From positions 124,001-188,000 of the forward strand of contig FZPE01000002.1 of the NCBI GenBank assembly GCA_900188465.1: a DNA stretch of 64,000 bases, in the 5' to 3' direction. Below are positions 34,998 to 44,507 of the stretch, one piece after another. The stretch comes from Micrococcales bacterium KH10. Its GTDB lineage: Bacteria; Actinomycetota; Actinomycetes; Actinomycetales; Cellulomonadaceae. The notes under the pieces are model-generated. The model had not been told where the DNA came from and searched no databases. It saw only the letters and a list, made by a program, of their open reading frames with translations. Within the stretch, counting starts at the first letter, position 1; each line of letters opens with the position of its first letter. Both the position numbers and the translations under genes were made by a program.

Positions 34998-36836
34998 GTG
35001 AGAAGTTTGCGTCTGCCCCTACGCATCGGGACGAGGTCGTCGGCGCTGGCCACCACCCAGACGTCGCTCGTCGCTGCCGCGCTGGCCGAACGCAATATCG
35101 GAACCGTCCTGGTTCCCATCATCACTGACGGAGACCGGTCACGGGCGCCGCTGCATCTGATCGGCGGCACCGGGGTCTTCGTGACCGCAGTGCGTGGGGC
35201 CCTGCTCGACAATAAATGCGATATCGCGGTGCATTCCCTCAAGGATCTGCCGGTCAATGACGCAGAAGGGCTTGTCGTAGCCGCCATACCCGCCCGTGCG
35301 GATGCCCGCGATGTGCTGTGTGCTCGTGACGGTCTCACCCTCGACACTTTGCCCCCTGGCTCCGTCATCGGCACCGGATCGCCGCGCCGCGCCGCCTATG
35401 TGCAACGCCAACGGCCTGACCTGAACGTGGTGGGACTGCGCGGCAACGTTGATTCCCGGCTGGCGAAAGTGACTTCCGGAGAACTCGATGCGGTAGTGCT
35501 CGCCGCGGCGGGTCTGGCACGGCTGGACCGACTGGACGCCGTCACCGAGTATTTCGAACCCCTCGATGCCCTCCCGGCACCGGGCCAAGGCGCGTTGGCA
35601 ATCGAATGTCGCGCCGACGATGCCGAAGTGCTGGAAGTCCTTGCCGGGCTTGATCACTTGACCACCCGGTTGGAGGTCACCGCGGAGCGTGCCGTGCTCG
35701 GGGCACTTGACGCAGGCTGCACCGCGCCGATAGGCGCCTACGCCAGCACCGTCGAAGGAGTGCTGTCATTGCGCGCGGGACTGTGGCGTGAAGCGGATAT
35801 GCCACCGCTTGCGGCCGAAGGTACGATCACACTCGGCCATGCGGCAGCCGGCCCTGCAGCAACCGGCACTGTGACAACTGGCCCTGCTGTGACGAGCGAT
35901 GATGTCCTGCCTGGCGAGTTGGTCGGTCAGGCCGAGGTGTTGGGGGCTGCTGTGGCCGCCCGGCTGGGTGAGATCGGAGCCCACAGTTACCTCGCGGCCA
36001 TCGACGCACTGCGCGAACGTGGCCGCCACGTTGGGGCGCCGCGCGCTGCGGATGGTTCACCGCGTTGGCAAGAGGCCATTGCCGCCGCCAATGCCACGCC
36101 TGTCGACATCGACTTGTTGCAGACCGTTCCGCCAGGTCACCCGGAGCGCGTCTTGGAACTCGTCCAAGAAATTCACGCCGGACACTACGACGCACTCGTA
36201 CTCACCAGCGCCCGGACGGCCGCCGTACTCGCTGCCGCGGCAGCCAATCTGCCTGGCCTCGCCGCCGCACAGGCCGAACACGGGTTTTTCACCGCCTGCA
36301 TCGGCCCTGCCACCACACAGGCCGCCCGCCGCATCGGGTTGCACGTGGACATCGCATTGGATTGCGATGCCACCACCACCGATTTAGCGGCGGCGATCAT
36401 CCGCCATTTCGACACCTCGCCGTCCGACCCGCCACGACGTCATGTGGCGCTACCGCAGTCCGAGTTGGCCGATCCGCTCCTTGCCGAACTGCTGCGCGAC
36501 AGCGACTGTATCGTCGATGTGGTCGGTGCCTACACGGTACGAGCACACCCGTCCTTGGCCGACCAGATCAAGTCCGCCGAATTGGACACTGTGATCCTGG
36601 CCTCTCGCAGTAGCGTCCAAGCATGGCTGGCCTTGGATGCAACGCGCCGGTCGGGAGTCTCCGTCGTGTGTGTTGGACGAGCGGCCAGCAGCGCTGCCCA
36701 GGCTGCTTCCCTTGCGGTGGCGGCGACCTCCCCAACCCCAGCGGCTACCGAGATTACCCGTGCGCTGCGCGCTGCCCATGGCGATCAAGATGGCGCCCAC
36801 ACCGATCCACCCGCTCCTGACGGCGAAGGAACCTGA
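34998..36836 (+). CDS. hemCD: Fused porphobilinogen deaminase and uroporphyrinogen-III synthase
   Basis: GTG 34998 follows AAGGTGG by 5 nt and gives 612 residues. Residues 1-~340 are HemC: LRIGTRSSALATTQT, HSLKDLP, IGTGSPRRAAYVQRQRPDL, LRGNVDSRL, and AGCTAPIGAYA whose Cys binds the dipyrromethane cofactor. Residues about 350-600 are HemD: PRWQEAIAAANATPVDIDL, LVLTSARTAAVL, VVGAYTVRAHP and ILASRSSVQAWLAL. The two steps from porphobilinogen to uroporphyrinogen III are thus on one chain. It is followed after 1 nt by hemB and then hemL, clearly one operon. Confidence 0.92.
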   Translation: MRSLRLPLRIGTRSSALATTQTSLVAAALAERNIGTVLVPIITDGDRSRAPLHLIGGTGVFVTAVRGALLDNKCDIAVHSLKDLPVNDAEGLVVAAIPARADARDVLCARDGLTLDTLPPGSVIGTGSPRRAAYVQRQRPDLNVVGLRGNVDSRLAKVTSGELDAVVLAAAGLARLDRLDAVTEYFEPLDALPAPGQGALAIECRADDAEVLEVLAGLDHLTTRLEVTAERAVLGALDAGCTAPIGAYASTVEGVLSLRAGLWREADMPPLAAEGTITLGHAAAGPAATGTVTTGPAVTSDDVLPGELVGQAEVLGAAVAARLGEIGAHSYLAAIDALRERGRHVGAPRAADGSPRWQEAIAAANATPVDIDLLQTVPPGHPERVLELVQEIHAGHYDALVLTSARTAAVLAAAAANLPGLAAAQAEHGFFTACIGPATTQAARRIGLHVDIALDCDATTTDLAAAIIRHFDTSPSDPPRRHVALPQSELADPLLAELLRDSDCIVDVVGAYTVRAHPSLADQIKSAELDTVILASRSSVQAWLALDATRRSGVSVVCVGRAASSAAQAASLAVAATSPTPAATEITRALRAAHGDQDGAHTDPPAPDGEGT

Positions 36837-36837
36837 T

Positions 36838-37859
<1,022 letters not shown>

Positions 37860-37863
<4 letters not shown>

Positions 37864-39209
37864 TGGCGACTGGGGGAACTCGTCCTGGGAACACGGGCAA
37901 CCGGCGGAGGAGCGTCGCGGCCTTCGAGCAAGCCCAGCGGGTCCTGCCCGGTGGCGTGAACTCGCCAGTGCGCGCCTATGGCGCGGTCGGTGGCACGCCG
38001 CGATTCATCGCTTCGGCACACGGCGCATGGGTCCGCGATATTGATGGCAACGAGTATGTCGATCTGGTCGGCGCATGGGGTCCTGCCCTGCTGGGGCACT
38101 CACATCCCGCGGTGGTGACCGCCGTTCAGGAAGCCGCCAGCCGCGGTTTGAGTTTCGGAGCACCGACAGTTGCCGAGACTCTGCTTGCCGAGCGGGTACG
38201 TTCCCGAGTGCCGGTGATCGAACGCGTGCGGTTCGTCTCCACTGGCACCGAGGCGACGATGACCGCTGTGCGATTGGCTCGAGCCGCGACAGGCCGCGAC
38301 CTGATCGTGAAATTCGCCGGCTGCTATCACGGGCACGTGGACGCGCTGCTTGCCTCCGCTGGTTCCGGAGTCGCAACGCTTGGTCTGCCCGATTCGGCCG
38401 GGGTGAGCCCTGCAGTCACTGCCAGCACCTTGGTATTGCCGTATAACGACCGTTCAGCCTTCACCCGCGCCTTTGACGAGCACGGCTCGCGGATTGCGGC
38501 GGTCATCGCTGAGGCCGCACCCGCCAATATGGGAGTCGTGGCACCTGGTACTGGGTTCAACCAGTTGCTGCGAGACGTGACCTCCCGGCACGGGGCCTTG
38601 TTGATTATGGACGAGGTGCTCACTGGTTTCCGGGTCTCCCCTGGCGGTTGGTGGGGGCTGGAGGGTGCGGCTGAAGGCTGGCGGCCGGATCTGTTCACCT
38701 TCGGCAAGGTGATCGGCGGCGGGCTGCCGTTGGCTGCCGTCGCCGGTTCCGGGGCGGTGATGGATCTGTTGGCACCGCTTGGCCCGGTGTACCAGGCAGG
38801 GACACTGTCGGGGAATCCGTTGGCCACGGCGGCTGGATCGGCAACATTGGATGCTGCTGATGCTCAGGTATACCAGCGGGTGGATGCGGCGGCTTCCCAG
38901 GTGGCTGCCGCGGTGACCGCCGCACTCGATGCCGAGGGCGTGAGCCACACGATTGGGCAGGCTGGGAATCTGTTCTCCGTCGCGTTCCGGGATACTGCCG
39001 CGCACAACTATGACGAGGCTCGTGACCAGGAACTATGTCGCTATCCAGCGTTCTTCCACGCCATGGCCGAACACGGGGTGCTGCTACCGCCGTCGGCACT
39101 GGAAGCCTGGTTTGTCTCCGCGGCACATGGCGAGGACGAGTTAGCCCGGATCACCGCTGCGCTGCCTCACGCTGCCCGGGCGGCTGCCGCCGCTCGCCCC
39201 ACTCGGTAG
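37860..39209 (+). CDS. hemL: Glutamate-1-semialdehyde 2,1-aminomutase
   Basis: The PLP enzyme makes 5-aminolevulinate from the HemA product. It has 449 residues from GTG 37860 (448 from the ATG at 37863). Motifs: [67 protein letters not shown] and the PLP lysine in [17 protein letters not shown]. It is the last gene of the hemCD-hemB-hemL operon and converges on purQ across a palindromic element. Confidence 0.95.
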
Positions 39210-39325
39210 TACCCCGAACTCGCCGCACAATACACACATGCTTCGTAATGGGGTGCGTCCGGTCCAACATGCCGGAACACACCACAGTGTGTCGTGATCT
39301 AGCGTCGCGGCTCGGCGATGTAGAT

Positions 39326-39393
39326 ATTGCTGCAGGTTCTCTTTCCTGTCGACGGGAAACAAACCGTCGACATGGAAGTTTCCCTGCGGCAAT
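39326..39393. repeat. Convergent-end palindromic element, family P2 copy 1
   Basis: A nested palindrome lies between the 3' ends of hemL and purQ. The outer arms are ATTGCTGCAGG and CCTGCGGCAAT, and the inner arms are GTCGACGG and CCGTCGAC. The same 68-nt element, with scattered changes, lies at 52615-52682 between another convergent gene pair. Confidence 0.8.
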
Positions 39394-39439
39394 GGGTGAG
39401 GTGCGGCGCGCGCTAACAGTGGAGCGGGGACGAAGGGCG

Positions 39440-40150
39440 TTACGCGGCGACGAGGTGCGCGAGCACAGAGTGGAAGAACGCCAGGCCGTCGGTGCCGGTT
39501 TGGGAGCCTGTCAGTTCTGGACCGAAACCAACTTCCACAGCATGTTCGGGGTGTGGCATCAGGCCGACGACGTTGCCGCGCTCGTTGGAAATTCCGGCGA
39601 TGTCATTGCGGGATCCGTTCGGGTTGCCGCCTGAATAGCGGAACACCACTCGTCCTTCGGCCTCTAACTCATCCAAAGTGCGCTGGTCGGCCACGAACTG
39701 ACCGTCTTGGTTCTTCAGCGGAACCGTGATGGTCTGACCCTGTTCGTACTGGTTGGTCCAGGCGGTCTGGTTGTTCTCAACGATCAGGTTCTGCTCGCGG
39801 CAGATGAAATGCAGGTGGTTGTTCTTGATCATCGACCCCGGCAGCAGGTGGGTCTCGGTGAGGATCTGGAACCCGTTACAGATGCCCAGCACCGGTAGCC
39901 CGCCCTTGGCGGCGTCCACGACGGCGGACATGGCCGGTGCGAACCGGCTGATCGCACCCGCACGCAGGTAGTCGCCATACGAGAAACCGCCTGGGACGAC
40001 AACGGCGTCAACACCCTGTAGGTCGGTGTCGGCGTGCCAGAGTGAGACGGCTTCGGCGCCAGCGATGCGCACTGCACGAGCCGCGTCGCGGTCATCGAGC
40101 GTGCCGGGGAAGGTGATGACTCCGATGCGCGCTGACTTGAGGTCGCTCAC
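39440..40150 (-). CDS. purQ: Phosphoribosylformylglycinamidine synthase glutaminase subunit
   Basis: The 236-residue class I glutamine amidotransferase supplies ammonia to PurL. It shows [19 protein letters not shown], the nucleophile motif [11 protein letters not shown], and the C-terminal MPHPEHAVE histidine/glutamate pair. It overlaps purS by 4 nt, upstream in the same operon. The purL partner is 17 kb away. Confidence 0.95.
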   Translation of the reverse strand: MSDLKSARIGVITFPGTLDDRDAARAVRIAGAEAVSLWHADTDLQGVDAVVVPGGFSYGDYLRAGAISRFAPAMSAVVDAAKGGLPVLGICNGFQILTETHLLPGSMIKNNHLHFICREQNLIVENNQTAWTNQYEQGQTITVPLKNQDGQFVADQRTLDELEAEGRVVFRYSGGNPNGSRNDIAGISNERGNVVGLMPHPEHAVEVGFGPELTGSQTGTDGLAFFHSVLAHLVAA

Positions 40151-40410
40151 TTATCGGCTCCCTCTTCGGCGACGGTCACCGAAACGACGTCTTCGATGAT
40201 CGGATTCGACAGCACCGACTCGGCGGCTTCGCGCGCCGCAGCAAGGATTTCCTCGGTGACTTCACCCTCTACCTCAAGTTCGAAACGCTTGCCCTGGCGG
40301 ACCGAAGCGAACTGGGTGAATCCAAGACGCGGCAGGGCGCCGTTGACGGCCTTACCTTGCGGGTCGAGGATCTCGGGCTTCGGCATCACATCAACAATTA
40401 CGCGCGCCAC
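40147..40410 (-). CDS. purS: Phosphoribosylformylglycinamidine synthase subunit PurS
   Basis: The 87-residue PurS bridges PurQ and PurL. The family start [20 protein letters not shown], then [16 protein letters not shown], is plain. AAGGAG lies upstream of the ATG at 40410. First gene of the purS-purQ operon. Confidence 0.95.
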   Translation of the reverse strand: MARVIVDVMPKPEILDPQGKAVNGALPRLGFTQFASVRQGKRFELEVEGEVTEEILAAAREAAESVLSNPIIEDVVSVTVAEEGADK

Positions 40411-40552
40411 TGAAGGGACTCCTTAAGCGTTTGGGGAACTACCGTCCTATGGTACCCGGTTCGCAGGTTGGGACCGAGGCGTCCGCCCACACCGCGAGAT
40501 TCCTTCGCTGTCGCGGCTCCCGACGCCCGCCCTGGCTGCAGTCCACGCGAAC

Positions 40553-40630
40553 ACGCCAGTTGTGGCCTGATTCAGTAAAAGTGGCCCAGGCGTTTACCGG
40601 ACACTTTTACAAAACTCGTCCACTTTTGCG
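40553..40630. repeat. Palindromic element, family P1 copy B (inverted relative to copy A)
   Basis: It begins CGCCAGTTGTGGCC and ends ACTCGTCCACTTTTGC. Its centre GGCGTTTACCGG is flanked by AGTAAAAGTGG and CACTTTTAC. It matches the reverse complement of 27189-27262 with few changes. It lies just after the purC stop, between purS and purC on the minus strand. Confidence 0.8.
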
Positions 40631-40642
40631 GGAGGTACGCGG

Positions 40643-41650
40643 TCAGGGTCCGAAGGCGGAGCCAGTGAGCCGCTCGTAGGCTTCGACGTAGCGGGTGCGC
40701 GTGCGCTCAACCACCTCAGTTGGCAACGCCGGAGGCGGACCGTCCGCAGATCGATCCCATCCCGAAGCAGACGACGCCAGCCAGTCGCGCACATACTGTT
40801 TGTCGAAGCTGGGCTGGCTTTGCCCCGGCTGCCACTGATCCGCTGGCCAAAATCGCGATGAGTCCGGGGTGAGTACCTCGTCGCCCAGGATGATGGCACC
40901 CGTGGCCGGGTCCAGCCCGAACTCGAGTTTGGTGTCAGCGAGGATGATGCCGCGCTCGCGCGCGATCGATTCCGCCCGCGAGTACACCGCCAGCGTCAGG
41001 TCGCGCAGCGCCGCGGCGTGTTCTGCTCCAATGAGGTTCACCACGTAATCGAAGGAGACGTTCTCGTCGTGGTCACCCAATTCTGCTTTGGTCGCCGGGG
41101 TGAAGATCGCCTCGGGCAAACGTGATCCATCCTCTAGCCCATCGGGCAGTACGACACCGCATACGGATCCGGGCTTGCCCTCAGCCAGAGCCGCACGGTA
41201 TTCCACCAGACCCGATCCGGTCAGGTATCCGCGCACCACACATTCGACGGGAAACATGCCGAGTCGCTTGCAGATCATGGCACGTCCCGCGACTGCGGCC
41301 GGAACCAGTCCATCTTCGATGGTCACACTGACATCGGTAGAGACAACATGGTTGTCCACCAGATCAGCGATCTGCTCAAACCACCACAGACTGATGCCGG
41401 TCAGTACTGCACCCTTGTCCGGGATCGCAGGACTGAGCACATGGTCGAAGGCGCTGACACGGTCGGAGGCAACGACCAGCACCACATCACCCAGCGGGTG
41501 ACCACCGGTGTAGGCAGCCTCGTCCGGAACGTAAAGGTCGCGAACCTTGCCCGAATAGGTGTGCGTCCAGCCTGGCAAGACCGGGGCAGGAGGTATCGTG
41601 GCAGGCGTGTTCGGGTTGCTTGGTGTGATCACCCCTCTAGTGTGGTCCAT
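40643..41650 (-). CDS. purC: SAICAR synthase
   Basis: PurC couples CAIR with aspartate using ATP. From ATG 41650 it has 335 residues (the open frame extends to 41818, antisense to the next gene). Motifs: YSGKVRDLYVP, VASDRVSAFDHVL, VECVVRGYLTGSG, ADTKLEFGLDP and DEVLTPDSSRFWP. The N-terminal ~25 residues (Pro/Thr-rich) precede the core. Divergent from the 41706 membrane-protein gene, with only 55 nt between. Confidence 0.92.
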   Translation of the reverse strand: MDHTRGVITPSNPNTPATIPPAPVLPGWTHTYSGKVRDLYVPDEAAYTGGHPLGDVVLVVASDRVSAFDHVLSPAIPDKGAVLTGISLWWFEQIADLVDNHVVSTDVSVTIEDGLVPAAVAGRAMICKRLGMFPVECVVRGYLTGSGLVEYRAALAEGKPGSVCGVVLPDGLEDGSRLPEAIFTPATKAELGDHDENVSFDYVVNLIGAEHAAALRDLTLAVYSRAESIARERGIILADTKLEFGLDPATGAIILGDEVLTPDSSRFWPADQWQPGQSQPSFDKQYVRDWLASSASGWDRSADGPPPALPTEVVERTRTRYVEAYERLTGSAFGP

Positions 41651-41705
41651 GGCGGCGGTATCGGGATAATCGAGTTCATCACGACCGTCCGACATAGGGG
41701 GCTGA

Positions 41706-42323
41706 ATGTCTGACGAAGTTGAATTTGAGGACGAGTGGACGGCACTTGCCGACGATTCCACCGCGGGGCAAAGGCATTGGTGGTGGCTGGTTCTTGCCGC
41801 GGTCGTGATGCTGATCATCGCAATAGTGTGGCTGTGGCCACGTGGTTCCGGTCAGCCTCGCGACCCTGCGTCACAGGATCCTGCTTCACTATCGCTTGGG
41901 CTGCTCGCCGTGCCAGGCCCCAGTGATGCACTCGCGGCCTTCGCGTCCGATCTGGGCATCACTGAGGTGAGCCGACTGCTGCTGACGCCCGAACAGATTC
42001 AGGCGACTGGCCGGACCGCCGAGGACGATGCCGCCTGGCAGGACATGCTGTTTGTCGAAGAACGCGCGATCGAGTTGGGTGACGCGCTGCTTGATCCGGC
42101 TGAGTCTGAAGCCTTCGAGTTAGCGACGGTTGATGGACGAGTGCTCTCTGACCTCATCGCTCAAACCCTGTCCGGCGCCGGTGACGATGCCCGCATCACC
42201 CAGGTGCTGGTGCGGCGCGACCCGCTTGCCTCTGGGAACCCGGTTCTGGTCGAGGTGTATTGGCAGGACGCTTCCGGCCTGCACGTGACTCGCGCTGACC
42301 TGGATGGCACAGTGATCCCATAG
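41706..42323 (+). CDS. Single-pass membrane protein of unknown function
   Basis: The 205-residue protein has an acidic cytoplasmic start (1-22), one membrane helix (HWWWLVLAAVVMLIIAIVWLW, about 24-45) and a predicted extracytoplasmic alpha/beta domain with no cysteine. I do not recognise it. Start ATG 41706 is supported by the divergent spacing from purC; a GGGGG run lies upstream. Confidence 0.7.
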   Translation: MSDEVEFEDEWTALADDSTAGQRHWWWLVLAAVVMLIIAIVWLWPRGSGQPRDPASQDPASLSLGLLAVPGPSDALAAFASDLGITEVSRLLLTPEQIQATGRTAEDDAAWQDMLFVEERAIELGDALLDPAESEAFELATVDGRVLSDLIAQTLSGAGDDARITQVLVRRDPLASGNPVLVEVYWQDASGLHVTRADLDGTVIP

Positions 42324-42378
42324 CCGACTCGCCGATTTTTCGACTGTTATTGCAGTCATTAAGTAATATTTATATATT

Positions 42379-42400
42379 AATGAGTGTGAATACACTCATT
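42379..42400. promoter_or_regulatory. Perfect palindrome over the hipB-like start codon, with AT-rich promoter
   Basis: AATGAGTGT and ACACTCATT flank GAAT exactly. The left arm contains the start ATG (42380). Upstream, TTGCAG (42350) and AT-rich TAATAT/TATATT boxes look like a promoter. There is no ribosome site, so the message may be leaderless. Binding of the encoded HTH protein here would give tight autoregulation. Confidence 0.6.
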
Positions 42401-42709
42401 CCTGATGATATAGAGCGACGGATAGGTGTCGCCGTGCGGCAGTGGCGCATCGACACCGGCTATTCACAGGACGAGTTGGCCGCCCGCGCCGGACTCTCCC
42501 GTTCAGCGGTGCAGAACCTAGAACTGGGCAAAGGGTCGCGCACCATCTCGTTAGTCCGTGTACTGCGCGCTTTGAATCGCCTCGACGCGCTCGAAGCCCT
42601 CACCCCCCGCACGGGCCCTTCACCTATGGAACAACTTGCCGCACAGCGACGCGCCGCGAGCCAGACACCCATCACGGCCAGGCGTGTCGGCAAGAATAGG
42701 GGCAGCTGA
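42380..42709 (+). CDS. HipB-like helix-turn-helix antitoxin
   Basis: This 109-residue XRE-family protein has its HTH at about 12-62 (IGVAVRQWRIDTGYSQDELA, then AGLSRSAVQNLELGKGSRT) and a basic C-terminal tail. The downstream frame begins at the stop (ATGA) with the N-terminus of HipA, which makes this an antitoxin and autorepressor of a hip-type module. The toxin is truncated, so the antitoxin is an orphan here. ATG 42380 lies in the operator-like palindrome. Confidence 0.8.
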   Translation: MSVNTLIPDDIERRIGVAVRQWRIDTGYSQDELAARAGLSRSAVQNLELGKGSRTISLVRVLRALNRLDALEALTPRTGPSPMEQLAAQRRAASQTPITARRVGKNRGS

Positions 42710-42846
42710 TGACATTCGACCACGCTCAGCTCATCGAAGTTCGTCTCCACGGTCAAACAGCGGGTGCCGTCGCACCGTCGGTCAACGGCACCCAGTTCCA
42801 GTTCGACCCGTCCTGGTTGCGCACCGGAGTTCGCGCGGCGCGCTGA
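42709..42846 (+). pseudogene. Truncated hipA toxin, N-terminal stub
   Basis: A 45-residue frame starts at the 4-nt overlap with hipB: LIEVRLHGQTAGAVAPSVNG, then FQFDPSWLRTG, which is the Couple_hipA N-terminal domain of HipA kinases. It stops at 42846, whereas full HipA is about 400-440 residues. A further short frame reading VPAGQIDAVAAAHQTLG before 42938 might be the remaining C-terminus. The kinase domain is gone. Confidence 0.75.
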
Positions 42847-42937
42847 GGTTCCTGCAGGGCAAATCGATGCCGTTGCCGCGGCGCACCAGACTCTGGGACG
42901 AGGCGGTCAATCGAGTAGCCGCACCCTTACCGACCGC

Positions 42938-43010
42938 AGTTGTGGCCAGGTTTCGTAAGGGTGTCCGGGAAACGCCCGGTCCACTTTGACAAAAGCCAGC
43001 CACATTTGAG
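42938..43010. repeat. Palindromic element, family P1 copy C
   Basis: It reads AGTTGTGGCCAGGTTTCGTA, then GTCCGGGAAACGCCCGG, then TCCACTTTGACAAAA...GCCAC. It is closest to copy A in its right half and lies between the decayed hipA and the convergent purD stop. Confidence 0.75.
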
Positions 43011-43020
43011 GGAACAGTGG

Positions 43021-44289
43021 TTAACCCAGGGCAGCGCGCAGCGCGATGTCGCTGCGGTGATGCGACCCTTCGATCTCGATCCGGGCGACGCCTTCATACG
43101 CCGCCACGCGCGCCTGCGTCAGGTCACGGCCAACTCCCACGACTGAGAGCACTCGTCCCCCACTGGTAACCAACTGACCAGCGTCATCACGCGCCGTCCC
43201 CGCGTGCAGCACGTGCACGCCTGGCACCGAAGCAGCGGCATCCACGCCATCGATCTCGTCCCCGGACCGCACCTGCGCCGGGTAGCCGTGCGCGGCGACG
43301 ACGACGGTCACGGCGGACTCGTCACGCCACTGCAACCGGGGCAGCTCAGCCAACGAACTGGTGGCGGAGGCCATCAGCAACGCCGACAACGGTGTGAGCA
43401 GACGAGCCAGCACCACCTGGGTTTCCGGGTCCCCAAAGCGCGCATTGAACTCCACAACCCGCAGACCGCGGCTCGTCAGCGCGAGACCGACGTAAAGCAC
43501 ACCGGCGAAGGGCGTGCCTCGCTGCGCCATGGCGGTAATGGTGGGACGGGCTACTCGTTCCAGGACCTCTTCGGTCAGATCAGCCGGTGCCCAGGGCAGC
43601 GGACTGTAGGCACCCATGCCACCGGTGTTCGGACCCTTGTCATCGTCGTAGGCCCGTTTGAAGTCCTGCGCGGCTGCCAACGGGACAACATCGATGCCGT
43701 CGCTGATGCAGAACAGTGAGACCTCAGGGCCGTCCAGGTACTCCTCGATGACGACCTTGCCCTCGGTGCCACGTGCGGCTAGCGCCGTCCGCGCATGTGC
43801 GAGCGCCGCATCGCGATCCTCAGTGACGACAACGCCTTTGCCGGCGGCTAATCCGTCATCCTTCACCACGTATGGCGCACCGAAAGCGTCGAGCGCGTCG
43901 GCTACCTGGTCGATGTTGGTGCACACATGCGCCATCGCGGTGGGCACCCCGGCAGCGGCCATCACTTCCTTGGCGAATGCCTTGGACCCCTCAAGCTGGG
44001 CAGCTTCGGCGCTCGGCCCGAAGACCGGAACACCGGCTTCACGGACCGCATCCGCGACACCGGCCACCAGCGGCGCCTCCGGCCCGATGACCACCAGGTC
44101 AGGCCCCAGTTCTTGGACGAGCGCCACCACGGCGACAGGATCATCAGCCTTGACAGCGTGCAACGCGGCGCGCTCCGCAATGCCCGGGTTTCCCGGGGCC
44201 GCGTGGATTTCGTGGTTCGCCGATTCCTCAGCTAGCGCGCGGACAAGGGCGTGTTCACGGGCACCTGAGCCCAAGACGAGGATCTTCAC
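43021..44289 (-). CDS. purD: Phosphoribosylamine-glycine ligase
   Basis: The 422-residue ATP-grasp enzyme makes GAR from phosphoribosylamine and glycine. Motifs: KILVLGSGAREHALVRAL, VIGPEAPLVAGVAD, FGPSAEAAQLEGSKAFAKEVM, GLAAGKGVVV, EEYLDGPEVSLF, GPNTGGMGAYSPLP and EFNARFGDPETQVVL. Full length. It is monocistronic, divergent from the surface-protein gene. Confidence 0.95.
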   Translation of the reverse strand: MKILVLGSGAREHALVRALAEESANHEIHAAPGNPGIAERAALHAVKADDPVAVVALVQELGPDLVVIGPEAPLVAGVADAVREAGVPVFGPSAEAAQLEGSKAFAKEVMAAAGVPTAMAHVCTNIDQVADALDAFGAPYVVKDDGLAAGKGVVVTEDRDAALAHARTALAARGTEGKVVIEEYLDGPEVSLFCISDGIDVVPLAAAQDFKRAYDDDKGPNTGGMGAYSPLPWAPADLTEEVLERVARPTITAMAQRGTPFAGVLYVGLALTSRGLRVVEFNARFGDPETQVVLARLLTPLSALLMASATSSLAELPRLQWRDESAVTVVVAAHGYPAQVRSGDEIDGVDAAASVPGVHVLHAGTARDDAGQLVTSGGRVLSVVGVGRDLTQARVAAYEGVARIEIEGSHHRSDIALRAALG

Positions 44290-44426
44290 GGTTTCCCAGT
44301 GTAGTGCGCAGTTGCGCCTAGGAGAGATTCACCTCAAGTGCCCTAGAACACTTCGAGTTTTAGGGCTAATGTGGACAAAGGGCACAAAGCGTTCTCAGAT
44401 ACATACGAGTTGGCCACGCGACCTGC

Positions 44427-44448
44427 GTAGCGATTCTTCGCTACGCGA
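44427..44448 (+). promoter_or_regulatory. Stem-loop in the leader of the Ig-like surface protein
   Basis: GCGTAGCGA (44427-44435) pairs with TCGCTACGC (44440-44448) around TTCT. It lies 59 nt before the start codon and is not followed by a T-run, so it may be a leader structure or operator rather than a terminator. Confidence 0.5.
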
Positions 44449-44507
44449 TGGCTTGGCCTACGGACTCCATCTACATCTCTATCCAAGTCTTTTCCAAGGG
44501 GCTCATC

